NCBI GenBank assembly: GCA_015061765.1
Contig: SUVZ01000001.1
Location: forward strand, 1-42,145
Reading direction: 5' to 3'
DNA length: 42,145 nt
Origin: Lentisphaerota bacterium
Lineage (GTDB): Bacteria > Verrucomicrobiota > Kiritimatiellia > RFP12 > UBA1067
The notes beneath the pieces were generated by a model. The model searched no databases, was not told where the DNA came from, and worked only from the letters and a program-made list of their open reading frames with translations. This document shows, one piece after another, positions 31,657-38,994 of the stretch (position 1 is its first letter; each line of letters begins with the position of its first letter). The position numbers were made by a program, and so were the translations under genes.

Positions 31657-31780
31657 CAGTCTTCCGCCGCGATGCGAATGCCTCCTCTGTGCGTTCATTT
31701 CGCTGTTCTGCCTTTCCTTTGAGCGGGATCCCGTTGCATCGTGTCGTTTGTCTTGGGCGAAAGACGCAGACAGTAAGTTA

Positions 31781-31789
31781 TGGTATAAT
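31781..31789 (+). promoter_or_regulatory. Extended -10 promoter TGGTATAAT for the carboxytransferase gene
   Basis: TGG (31781-31783) and TATAAT (31784-31789), with a predicted start near 31796. Unlike the leaderless cases, this one has a ~30-base leader with AAGGGAAG before ATG 31826. Confidence 0.65.
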
Positions 31790-31825
31790 CTGCAGACACA
31801 ATTCAACAAGAAAAGGGAAGTTCCC

Positions 31826-33538
31826 ATGGCCGGAAAGAAAAAGATGAAAATCCGCATCACCGACACAACGCTTCGCGACGCGCACCAGTCTCTCTGGGCG
31901 ACGCGCATGCGTACAGACGACATTCTCGATATCGCCTCCAAGATCGACGAGGCCGGCTACTATTCCCTGGAGTGCTGGGGCGGCGCCACGTTCGACGTTT
32001 GCATGCGCTTCCTCCGCGAAAATCCGTGGGAGCGTTTGCGCCTCATCAGGAAGGCGTGCCCCAAGACGCCGCTGCAGATGCTTCTCCGCGGTCAGAACAT
32101 CCTCGGCTACAAGCACTATCCCGACGACATCGTCGAGCGCTTCGTTGCCCTCGCCTGCGAGAACGGAATGGATATCTTCCGCGTGTTCGACGCGCTGAAC
32201 GACGCGAGGAACCTCGAGAAGGCCATTGCCTCCGTGAAGAAGTACGGCGGACACGCCCAGGGTACGATCTCGTACACCACATCCCCGGTGCACACGGTTG
32301 CGAACTACGTGAAGCTCGCCAAGGCGCAGGCCGACATGGGCGTAGATTCCCTGTGCATCAAGGACATGGCCGGAATCCTCACGCCTGGTGCTGCGCGTGA
32401 ACTCGTTTCCGCGCTCGTCAAGGCGCTTCCCGACATGCCGGTGCAGGTGCACTCGCACATGACGAGCGGCATGGCCGCCGCAATGTACATGGCTGCCGCC
32501 GAAGCAGGCGCAGGCTGCGTTGACTGCGCAATTTCGTCGATGAGTTCGTTCTCGTCCCAGCCGCCGACCGAATCCGTTGCCACGATACTTGAGTCGGAAG
32601 GCTTTGACACGGGGCTCGATCGCGCGAAACTGATGGAGATCAACGACTATTTCAAGGCTCTCCGTGCGAAGCGCCAGCCCGCATCCTGCGCGAAGAACGT
32701 GGAAGCGGTCGATGCGGGTGTGCTGGTGCACGCCATCCCGGGCGGCATGATCTCCAACCTTTGCAGTCAGCTTGAACAGCAGGGTGCGCTGGATCGTCTC
32801 CCTGAAGTGCTTGAGGAATTGCCCAAGACGCGTGCGGACATGGGATATCCTCCGCTTGTGACGCCCACTTCGCAGATCGTCGGAGTGCAGGCGGTGCTGA
32901 ACGTTCTCGGCGGCAAACGCTACGGAATGGTTACGGATGAGACAAAGCGCTATGCGGCAGGCTATTATGGACGCACTCCGGCTCCCATCGAACCCAAGCT
33001 CCAGAAGAAGCTTTGCGGCGGACTCAAGCCGATCACATGCCGTCCAGCTGACCTGCTGAAGCCCGGTCTCGCCGCGGCGGCGAAGGAAATCCCCGCAGGG
33101 CTCGTCAAGGCAGAGGAGGACATCCTGTCCTATTGCCTATTTCCAGAAGTCGCCCTCGGCTACTTCAAGTGGCGTGCGACGCCGGCGTCCAAGCGCGACC
33201 CTATTCCGGCGGACACGGAAACACTCGCCTCCGCCGTCCCGTCCGCATCAGCGGGGACTGTGCCCGCTCAGGCGGCAACGGCCAAGACAGCGTCCGACAT
33301 TCCCGCAGGCACACAGGTGCTTGCGCCGCTTAACGGCACCTTCTACCGCAGTGAGGCTCCCGGCAAGCCGAATCTCGCGGCGGACGGCGCGTCCGTCAAG
33401 TCGGGGGATGCAGTGTGCATCGTTGAGGCCATGAAGCTTTTCAATCCGGTGAAGGCAACGGCCTCCGGTGCGATCACATTCCTGGTGCAGCATGGCACAG
33501 CTGTCGTCAAGGGACAGCCTGTGGCCGTCATTGCATAA
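31826..33538 (+). CDS. Biotin-dependent carboxytransferase, oxaloacetate decarboxylase alpha/pyruvate carboxylase B type
   Basis: 570 residues. The N-terminal TIM-barrel carboxyltransferase domain has TDTTLRDAHQSLWATRMRT (metal-binding Asp), the Lys of LCIKDMAGIL that is carbamylated in this family, and VQVHSHMTSGMA (metal-binding His). The PYC-type helical domain follows (PEVALGYFKWR), then an Ala/Pro-rich linker, and a C-terminal biotinyl domain with VEAMKLFN; Lys 537 would carry biotin. It could act in sodium-pumping oxaloacetate or methylmalonyl decarboxylation or in pyruvate carboxylation; the beta and gamma pump subunits and a biotin carboxylase gene are not in the window. ATG 31826 has AAGGGAAG upstream. 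Confidence 0.94.
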   Translation: MAGKKKMKIRITDTTLRDAHQSLWATRMRTDDILDIASKIDEAGYYSLECWGGATFDVCMRFLRENPWERLRLIRKACPKTPLQMLLRGQNILGYKHYPDDIVERFVALACENGMDIFRVFDALNDARNLEKAIASVKKYGGHAQGTISYTTSPVHTVANYVKLAKAQADMGVDSLCIKDMAGILTPGAARELVSALVKALPDMPVQVHSHMTSGMAAAMYMAAAEAGAGCVDCAISSMSSFSSQPPTESVATILESEGFDTGLDRAKLMEINDYFKALRAKRQPASCAKNVEAVDAGVLVHAIPGGMISNLCSQLEQQGALDRLPEVLEELPKTRADMGYPPLVTPTSQIVGVQAVLNVLGGKRYGMVTDETKRYAAGYYGRTPAPIEPKLQKKLCGGLKPITCRPADLLKPGLAAAAKEIPAGLVKAEEDILSYCLFPEVALGYFKWRATPASKRDPIPADTETLASAVPSASAGTVPAQAATAKTASDIPAGTQVLAPLNGTFYRSEAPGKPNLAADGASVKSGDAVCIVEAMKLFNPVKATASGAITFLVQHGTAVVKGQPVAVIA

Positions 33539-33556
33539 CATTTGGGAACGACTGAC

Positions 33557-34630
33557 ATGGGATTCAAGCTTGTTGTTGCGTGTGGCGGGACCGGTGGACA
33601 TGCGTTCCCCGGTCTTGCCGCCGCAAAGGAGCTTGCGTCGCGCGGACATGAAGTCACCGTGTGGATGAGTGGCCGGGATGTTGAATCCAGCGTCCTGAAG
33701 GGGTGGGAAGGGCCTGTCTTTGCTACAGGCGCCCGCCAGCTTTCGCTGAAGAATGCATTCGGTAATCTGCGTGCGATATTGCGCTGCCGCAGGGAAATGT
33801 GTCGCGTAAAGCCTGATGCGATGCTGGCGATGGGGTCTTATTCGAGCCTTCCGCCGGTGCTGGCGGCGGCGTGGCGCAAGGTCCCGGTCGTGCTCCATGA
33901 AGCGAATACGGTTCCTGGCAGGGCCGTCGATATGCTGTCGAATCTTGCGAGGGCGGTTGCGATAAGCTTTGAGGAGACCGCTCAGTATTTCCCGAACAAG
34001 GAAACCGTTCTGACGGGGCTCCCCGTAAGGACCGACATTGCAGGACAGCCACGGTTCGAAGATGTGCCGGACGATTCCTTCTGCGTCTTTGTCACCGGCG
34101 GCAGTCAGGGTGCCCACAGGGTGAATGAGATCGCGACCAAGGCACTTGTTTTGCTTAAGAAGGAACTTGCCAAGACGGGCAGGAAGCTGCACGTCATCCA
34201 TCAGACCGGAGCGAAAGATGCCGAATGGGTGAAGGATGCATATGCGGCCGCAGACATTCCGGCCAGGGTGAATGCGTTCGAGTACGAGATGGGACGTGCG
34301 ATGGCGACGGCTGACGTCGTGGTGGCGCGCGCCGGCGCATCCACCTGCTTTGAACTCGCGCTTACCGGGAGTCCGGCGTTTCTGATTCCCTTGCCGTCTG
34401 CCATGCGCAACCATCAGCACTACAATGCGGCGGCGTTCGCCGCTCGCCTTGCCGCGGCGGAGGGAACTCAGAATGAACTTACACCCGGCGCTCTGTCCAA
34501 ATGGCTCTTCTACAAGGCTGTCCACGCGGATTCCCTGTTGGAGATGGTTCGCAACATGAAGTCCATGTCCGTTCCGGATGCGGCGAGTCGTGTCGCTGAT
34601 CTTGTTGAACGCATTGCGCGTGAGAGGTGA
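33557..34630 (+). CDS. murG: MurG, lipid II synthase
   Basis: 357-residue peripheral membrane GT28 glycosyltransferase adding GlcNAc to lipid I. Marks: VVACGGTGGHAFPG (first glycine-rich loop) at the N-terminus, LHEANTVPGRA, FVTGGSQGAHRVNE (second loop), VVARAGASTCFELALTGSPAFLIPLP (UDP-GlcNAc site) and NHQHYNAA. ATG 33557 gives the correct beginning; the upstream TTG 33542 in the same frame is less likely. It lies 18 bases after the carboxytransferase gene and directly before uppP, away from the usual dcw cluster. Confidence 0.96.
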   Translation: MGFKLVVACGGTGGHAFPGLAAAKELASRGHEVTVWMSGRDVESSVLKGWEGPVFATGARQLSLKNAFGNLRAILRCRREMCRVKPDAMLAMGSYSSLPPVLAAAWRKVPVVLHEANTVPGRAVDMLSNLARAVAISFEETAQYFPNKETVLTGLPVRTDIAGQPRFEDVPDDSFCVFVTGGSQGAHRVNEIATKALVLLKKELAKTGRKLHVIHQTGAKDAEWVKDAYAAADIPARVNAFEYEMGRAMATADVVVARAGASTCFELALTGSPAFLIPLPSAMRNHQHYNAAAFAARLAAAEGTQNELTPGALSKWLFYKAVHADSLLEMVRNMKSMSVPDAASRVADLVERIARER

Positions 34631-34633
34631 TGC

Positions 34634-35404
34634 ATGGGCGATTTTCTGGATGTAACGTTTCTTGCAATACTTCAGGGCATCGCTGAATTCCTCCCGATAT
34701 CATCCAGCGGACATCTGGTGATCGGTCAGCACATTCTCAAGGTGGAGGATGCAGGCTTGCGGCTTGACGTGTTTCTTCATGTAGGTACGCTTTTGTCAGT
34801 GACCATCTACTATCGGGCGTCGCTGCGGCGAATAATTGCGGAGCGGGATTTCAATTATGCCGGCAAGATATTGCTGTCGGCGCTTCCGGCCGTCGCAATT
34901 TACGCACTGTTTCGTGACAGGGTGGATGCCATGTTCTCCAACGCCAAGATGGTTGGCGCTCTTCTGATGTTTACCGGAGCGGTTCTTGCCGGTACGCGTT
35001 TCCTGCCGGTCGGCACGAAGGATGTTTCCTTCCTGCGCGCGCTTTGGATGGGGCTTATGCAGGCGGTGGCGCTGCTTCCGGGCGTTTCAAGGTCCGGCAT
35101 GACGCTTGCCGCCGCACGTTCCGGGCGGGTGGAGCCATCCAAGTCGGCCGAATTCTCATTCCTGATGAGCGCACCTCTCATTCTCGGCGGAATGCTGCTT
35201 GAGATATTGAAGATATTTCGTGACACTGGAACGGAGGTTCAGGAAGGTGTTGGTACGGGTCTGCTGGTTTGGGGCGCTCTCCTTTCTGCCGGGGTCGGAT
35301 ACTTTTCTCTGGTGGCATTGGTCAAGACCTTGAAGGGACGATACTTTTGGCTGTTCGGGCCATATTGCGTCACGGTGGGTCTGTTGACGCTCATATTCCT
35401 CTGA
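34634..35404 (+). CDS. uppP: Undecaprenyl-diphosphatase UppP/BacA
   Basis: 256-residue inner-membrane enzyme that dephosphorylates undecaprenyl diphosphate so the lipid carrier can be re-used for peptidoglycan and other glycans. Marks: AILQGIAEFLPISSSGHLVIGQH (the Glu-rich first motif with SSSGH) and LLPGVSRSGMTLAAA (second motif with catalytic Ser/Arg). Multiple TM helices follow. GAGAGG of the murG end serves as ribosome-binding site; the gap to murG is 3 bases. Confidence 0.96.
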   Translation: MGDFLDVTFLAILQGIAEFLPISSSGHLVIGQHILKVEDAGLRLDVFLHVGTLLSVTIYYRASLRRIIAERDFNYAGKILLSALPAVAIYALFRDRVDAMFSNAKMVGALLMFTGAVLAGTRFLPVGTKDVSFLRALWMGLMQAVALLPGVSRSGMTLAAARSGRVEPSKSAEFSFLMSAPLILGGMLLEILKIFRDTGTEVQEGVGTGLLVWGALLSAGVGYFSLVALVKTLKGRYFWLFGPYCVTVGLLTLIFL

Positions 35405-35585
35405 GGTGCCTATTGTACCACTACCAACTGTCAACTACCGTGTTTGCGCCGCAATCATCAACCTTTCTCCGGCGCAGGCCATTGTTTTCATGCAAAAGTT
35501 GAACAGACGGACTAGCTTCAAAATACTACGGAATCATCTCCCCGGTGTCTTCTGTCAGCTTCCGTTTTACTGTCGTGGGACGGTG

Positions 35586-35594
35586 TGGTATAAT
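35586..35594 (+). promoter_or_regulatory. Extended -10 promoter TGGTATAAT for the MbfA-like gene
   Basis: TGG (35586-35588) and a perfect TATAAT (35589-35594). The predicted start is near 35601, 8 bases before ATG 35609, with no ribosome-binding site in between. Confidence 0.65.
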
Positions 35595-35608
35595 CCGGGC
35601 CATTTCGA

Positions 35609-36556
35609 ATGAGGCGGCAACGGTGTTATTGTCATGTGGAATGCCCTTGTCCGTCCTTGCCACAGAGAAAGGTGATTGATGCCGTGGATTGCGACAGTAA
35701 GAGAATACTTCGTTCCCAGCTTGTCAACGAGCTGACGGAGTCGGTGATATATGCCCGTCTTGCCGCCATGCAGAAGGATGAGAAGAACCGTCTTATCCTA
35801 GAGCGCATTGGGCACGATGAGGCGGTTCATGCCCGTATGATCTCTGAACTTCTCGACGAAGAGGCTTCGCCGAACAGGTTCGCGGTTATGCGCGTGGTCT
35901 TGAATGCAAGGATATTCGGTCTTACCTTCGCCCTCAAGTTCATGGAGAAAGGCGAAGGCAATGCGACGCGTCTGTATAAGGGCATTCTTGAGGAGTATCC
36001 TCAGATCGCCAAGATAGCGGATGACGAGGAACGGCACGAGGCTGAGCTTATCGGACTTCTGAACGACGAACGCTTGAAAAATATGGGTTCGATAGTGCTT
36101 GGGCTGAACGATGCGCTTGTGGAGCTGACCGGCGCCCTTGCTGGTTTTACATTCGCGCTCTCGGATCCTGTCAAGATTGCCAAGACGGGGCTGATAACGG
36201 GGCTTGCGGCGGCAATGTCGATGGCGGCGTCGGCATTCCTGTCCGCCAGGGCGGATTCCCATGCGAATAGTGAATCCGATGGTGAGGAGGGGGGCGGCGC
36301 CGGAAAGGCCGCACTCTACACGGGCATTGCCTATGTGCTTACGGTGTTCCTGCTGATCGCGCCTTATTTTGTGTTCTCTAATGTCACATGCGCCCTGATT
36401 GCCATGCTCCTTTCCGCTCTCGGCGTGATTGCGTTCTTCAACTTCTACCTTAGCGTTGCGCGGGATACATCGTTCAAACGGGGATTTCTTGAGATGGCCA
36501 GCATATCGACGGCCGTCGCTCTCATTTCATACGGGATAGGATATCTCCTGAAATGA
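35609..36556 (+). CDS. Ferritin-like domain fused to VIT1/CCC1-type transporter (MbfA-like)
   Basis: 315 residues. Residues about 30-170 form a rubrerythrin/ferritin-like helical bundle with metal ligands in ELTESVIYARLAAMQKDEK, GHDEAVHARM and DDEERHEAEL. The C-terminal ~140 residues are five hydrophobic helices of the VIT1/CCC1 type (GLNDALVELTGALAGFTFAL). Such fusions export iron or manganese and protect from peroxide stress (established for MbfA). ATG 35609 adds an unusual Cys-rich head (CYCHVECPC); GTG 35684, with AAAGG upstream, would start closer to the ferritin domain. The next gene overlaps by 4 bases (ATGA). Confidence 0.85.
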   Translation: MRRQRCYCHVECPCPSLPQRKVIDAVDCDSKRILRSQLVNELTESVIYARLAAMQKDEKNRLILERIGHDEAVHARMISELLDEEASPNRFAVMRVVLNARIFGLTFALKFMEKGEGNATRLYKGILEEYPQIAKIADDEERHEAELIGLLNDERLKNMGSIVLGLNDALVELTGALAGFTFALSDPVKIAKTGLITGLAAAMSMAASAFLSARADSHANSESDGEEGGGAGKAALYTGIAYVLTVFLLIAPYFVFSNVTCALIAMLLSALGVIAFFNFYLSVARDTSFKRGFLEMASISTAVALISYGIGYLLK

Positions 36557-37629
36557 CAGGCCACGGACCAAAGCTCACGCACAGACCTGTTCCCCTTGCG
36601 ATAATAGGCGGAGGCGCCGCCGGTCTCTTCGCCGCCGCCGCTGCCGCCCGGTTGAGGATCGGATGCCTTGTGTTCGAGCGCAAGGCGCGTATCGGTTCCA
36701 AGATGCTGATGACGGCGAACGGGCGCTGCAACTTCACGAAGGACATTTCCCCGGAGCGCATGCTTGCCGACATCGGAGAGCCCGTCGCATCGTTTGTCGA
36801 GTCTGCGTTGAAGAGGTGTCCGCCCTCGATGATTGCGGCAGGGTTCAAGGCACGGGGTCTGCGCATAAAACGCCGTGCGGACGGATGCCTTTTCCCGGCG
36901 AGCGAGAAGGCCGCCGATGTCGTGCATGTGTTTGGCGATCTTCTGCGCGACAGTGAAATTCCGCTTCTTTCCAACTGTCCTGTAACAGGCATCCAGCCGA
37001 TGAAGAACGGCTTCATCGTCGCGACGCGCGGTTTCACCGTGTGGGCGGGAAAGGTGCTTGTCGCAACGGGTGGCGTGTCGTTTCCCAAGACGGGGTGCGT
37101 TGGCGACGGACAGAAGTTTGCCGCCGCGCTGGGGCATCGCATAGTTCCGCATCGGGCAGGGCTTGCCGGATGTGAGACTCGGGACCGAAATGTGCTTTCG
37201 CGTGTCGGGGCGCGTTACACGCAGAATGTCGCCGCGTCCGTCGTCAGAGAGGGAAAGACTCTCTTCCGCGCGACGGGCGAAGTCGAGTTTGAGCCGTGGG
37301 GGGTGACGGGTGCGGCGGTGTACAATTGCACGCGTTGGGCTGCGCGCCATCTTGAAGGCGGCCGTGGACGCTGGACGCTCGAGCTTGAGCTTGACGGGGA
37401 ACGGCTTTCCGTGAGGGATTTCGCCGTGCGTCCCGTGAAGGAGGCGATTGTGACGATGGGTGGCGTTTCACTCGACGATATCGACCCAGAAACGATGGAG
37501 TCAAGGATAGTTCCTGGGCTATATTTTGCCGGTGAGGTGATGGACATAGACGGCCCTACGGGCGGCTACAACATTTCGCTTGCGTTTGCGACGGCGAATC
37601 TGGCTGTTGAAAGCATGAAAGGAGGATGA
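36553..37629 (+). CDS. HI0933/YhiN-like FAD-dependent oxidoreductase
   Basis: 358 residues. The dinucleotide-binding fold is seen as LAIIGGGAAGLFAAAAAARL near the N-terminus, followed by KMLMTANGRCNFTKDIS (the family signature GxGRCNxTN), VLVATGGVSFPKTG and GLYFAGEVMDIDGPTGGYNISLAFATAN at the C-terminus, which contacts FAD. Members are about 400 residues, so this is a shorter version, with a reduced central inserted domain. The true substrate of the family is not settled; some reduce unsaturated compounds. Translational coupling (ATGA) to the MbfA-like gene links it to metal or redox stress (inference). Confidence 0.9.
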   Translation: MTGHGPKLTHRPVPLAIIGGGAAGLFAAAAAARLRIGCLVFERKARIGSKMLMTANGRCNFTKDISPERMLADIGEPVASFVESALKRCPPSMIAAGFKARGLRIKRRADGCLFPASEKAADVVHVFGDLLRDSEIPLLSNCPVTGIQPMKNGFIVATRGFTVWAGKVLVATGGVSFPKTGCVGDGQKFAAALGHRIVPHRAGLAGCETRDRNVLSRVGARYTQNVAASVVREGKTLFRATGEVEFEPWGVTGAAVYNCTRWAARHLEGGRGRWTLELELDGERLSVRDFAVRPVKEAIVTMGGVSLDDIDPETMESRIVPGLYFAGEVMDIDGPTGGYNISLAFATANLAVESMKGG

Positions 37630-37786
37630 CGAGCCTCTGTCGTTGCCAACAGAGAGATTTTGAAGAGATGTTGAAATTGTGTCGCTGGACAAAGTAAATG
37701 TAACGTAAATAGACCGTTTGCATTTAACTTGTCTTGTCACCGGTTGTTGAAATTGCGCGAGAGAGCCTCCATTGCGACGCAGGTTT

Positions 37787-37795
37787 TGGTATAAT
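37787..37795 (+). promoter_or_regulatory. Extended -10 promoter TGGTATAAT for leaderless kdsB
   Basis: TGG (37787-37789) and TATAAT (37790-37795), then exactly 7 bases (TCGGCGT) to ATG 37803. The predicted mRNA starts at or one base before the start codon. No -35 is recognisable 16-18 bases upstream. Confidence 0.75.
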
Positions 37796-37802
37796 TCGGC
37801 GT

Positions 37803-38543
37803 ATGAAGACAATTGGTATAATTCCGAGTCGGTACGGCTCAAGCCGTTTTCCGGGAAAACCCCTCGCAATGCTTGCGGGAAAGCCGCTTGTTGCGTGGGT
37901 TGTTGATGCGGTGAAGAAGGCCAAGAGCCTTGACGACGTGATTGTTGCCACGGATGACGCGAGAATCGTGGAGGCGGTCGAGTCGCATGGCGGCAAGGCC
38001 GTAATGACGCCGAGCGAACTTCCCAGTGGAACGGATCGCATCGCTTGCGCGGCGGGGGATTTTGCCGATGATGACATACTTGTGAACGTTCAGGGCGACG
38101 AGCCGCTCATCGAGCCGGACCTCATAGACCATCTTGTCGCACGCATGAAGGAGGACGACAAGTGGGATATGGCGACGGCTGTGACGCCTATCCGCAATTC
38201 CTCCGATCTGGCCGCAAAGACCGTCGTGAAAGTTGTGCTGGACCGTGATGATGGAGCGCTCTACTTCTCTCGCTGCCCCATTCCGTGCGATAGGGACAAT
38301 GAACCCGACCTTTCAAGCGGACTCTATGTGCGACATCTTGGCATATATGCGTATCGCGGCGGATTTCTGAAGAAGTACATCTCCGAGCCGCCATGTGCGC
38401 TCGAATGCACCGAAAAGCTTGAACAGCTTCGTGCACTATGGATGGGCGGCAGGATAGCTGTAATCAGAACAAAGGATGAAGGAATCGGAGTGGATACACC
38501 CGAGGACGCCGCCCGGGTTGAGAAAATGCTTCTAAACCGTTGA
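37803..38543 (+). CDS. kdsB: CMP-KDO synthetase (3-deoxy-manno-octulosonate cytidylyltransferase)
   Basis: 246-residue cytidylyltransferase that activates KDO with CTP for the LPS inner core. The sequence has IGIIPSRYGSSRFPGKPLAML at the start (CTP-binding), VIVATDDARI, LPSGTDRIACAA, VNVQGDEPLIEP and ALYFSRCPIPCDR, then HLGIYAYRGGFLKKY and CTEKLEQLRALWMG and GVDTPEDAARVE. This shows that the cell makes KDO-containing LPS. ATG 37803 is at the predicted transcription start; the open frame to 37734 overlaps the promoter. No neighbouring LPS gene is in the window. Confidence 0.97.
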   Translation: MKTIGIIPSRYGSSRFPGKPLAMLAGKPLVAWVVDAVKKAKSLDDVIVATDDARIVEAVESHGGKAVMTPSELPSGTDRIACAAGDFADDDILVNVQGDEPLIEPDLIDHLVARMKEDDKWDMATAVTPIRNSSDLAAKTVVKVVLDRDDGALYFSRCPIPCDRDNEPDLSSGLYVRHLGIYAYRGGFLKKYISEPPCALECTEKLEQLRALWMGGRIAVIRTKDEGIGVDTPEDAARVEKMLLNR

Positions 38544-38730
38544 CACTCACTTTCTCCGCAATGTTGCGAACGCAATTGGTGAAGAGAGACTTGACGAACG
38601 TCTGATTCGCCGTGTCTTTGCTGTTTTACGGCCTATTTGCGGAACTACATCCGTGATGCACTGGAGATGTCAGGTAATTCAGATAAATGACAGGCCTGCA
38701 TCGTGGATGCACAGAAACATGTGCCTTTGT

Positions 38731-38754
38731 GTGGTGATGAAGTGCACTCACCAC
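38731..38754. repeat. 7-bp hairpin upstream of nrdD
   Basis: GTGGTGA (38731-38737) and TCACCAC (38748-38754) pair perfectly around a 10-base loop that itself contains GTGCAC. No T-run follows. Confidence 0.5.
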
Positions 38755-38802
38755 CATGTCAGTACATGATTCCCGTCGTTGCGGAATACGTTGCGGACGT
38801 CG

Positions 38803-38818
38803 AATCTGCATATAGTGT
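38803..38818 (+). promoter_or_regulatory. NrdR-like box 1
   Basis: AATCTGCATATAGTGT fits the 16-base NrdR consensus acaCwAtATaTwGtgt at 12 positions, with a perfect right half. It starts 31 bases before box 2. Confidence 0.5.
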
Positions 38819-38833
38819 GAAAAACGGGCGAAA

Positions 38834-38849
38834 ACACAGTATATTGTGG
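38834..38849 (+). promoter_or_regulatory. NrdR-like box 2 (best match)
   Basis: ACACAGTATATTGTGG matches 14 of 16 positions of the NrdR consensus (acaCwAtATaTwGtgt). NrdR represses ribonucleotide reductase genes, and nrdD is the next gene, which makes the assignment strong. Confidence 0.8.
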
Positions 38850-38865
38850 TGTCTGATCGGCAAGG

Positions 38866-38881
38866 ATACTATATGTTGATA
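38866..38881 (+). promoter_or_regulatory. NrdR-like box 3
   Basis: ATACTATATGTTGATA matches the NrdR consensus at about 11 of 16 positions, with a near-perfect core (CTATATGTTG). It starts 32 bases after box 2, about three helical turns, as expected for cooperating NrdR sites. Confidence 0.65.
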
Positions 38882-38898
38882 TTTTTTATATTTTTCGC

Positions 38899-38928
38899 TT
38901 GCGTCACAAGAGGGGAATATGGTATCTT
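38899..38928 (+). promoter_or_regulatory. nrdD promoter (TTGCGT-N18-TATCTT, TGG-extended)
   Basis: TTGCGT (38899-38904), an 18-base spacer ending TGG, and TATCTT (38923-38928). The predicted start is near 38935, giving a ~60-base leader with AAGGA before ATG 38995. The three NrdR-like boxes lie just upstream. Confidence 0.55.
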
Positions 38929-38994
38929 TCATTAACGCGTGGGGATTTTCTCCCGGACAATTTTTTACACCTAAGACTTACAAGGAACATGACA

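Larger units (their letters stand above)
38544..38994 (+). other. Long upstream region of nrdD with hairpins and regulatory boxes
   Basis: No gene is seen. The left part has several hairpins: TTGC-gaac-GCAA (about 38563-38575), TGCATC/GATGCA (38697-38702 with 38706-38711) and GTGGTGA/TCACCAC (38731-38737 with 38748-38754). The right part carries three NrdR-like boxes and the nrdD promoter, listed separately. The hairpin cluster could be the kdsB 3' end or a small RNA. Confidence 0.55.

Noticed and set aside
31722..31731. CGGGATCCCG palindrome after the RhaT-like gene as a terminator
   Set aside because: It has no loop and no T-run; likely chance.
31815..31825. Palindrome GGGAAGTTCCC before the carboxytransferase ATG as a regulatory hairpin
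   Set aside because: The loop would be one to three bases, too tight for a stable hairpin; it mostly reflects the ribosome-binding site next to CCC.
35602..35679. A 25-codon ORF starting with ATT at the predicted transcription start
   Set aside because: ATT starts are very rare, and the peptide has no features; the overlapping MbfA-like frame explains the region better.
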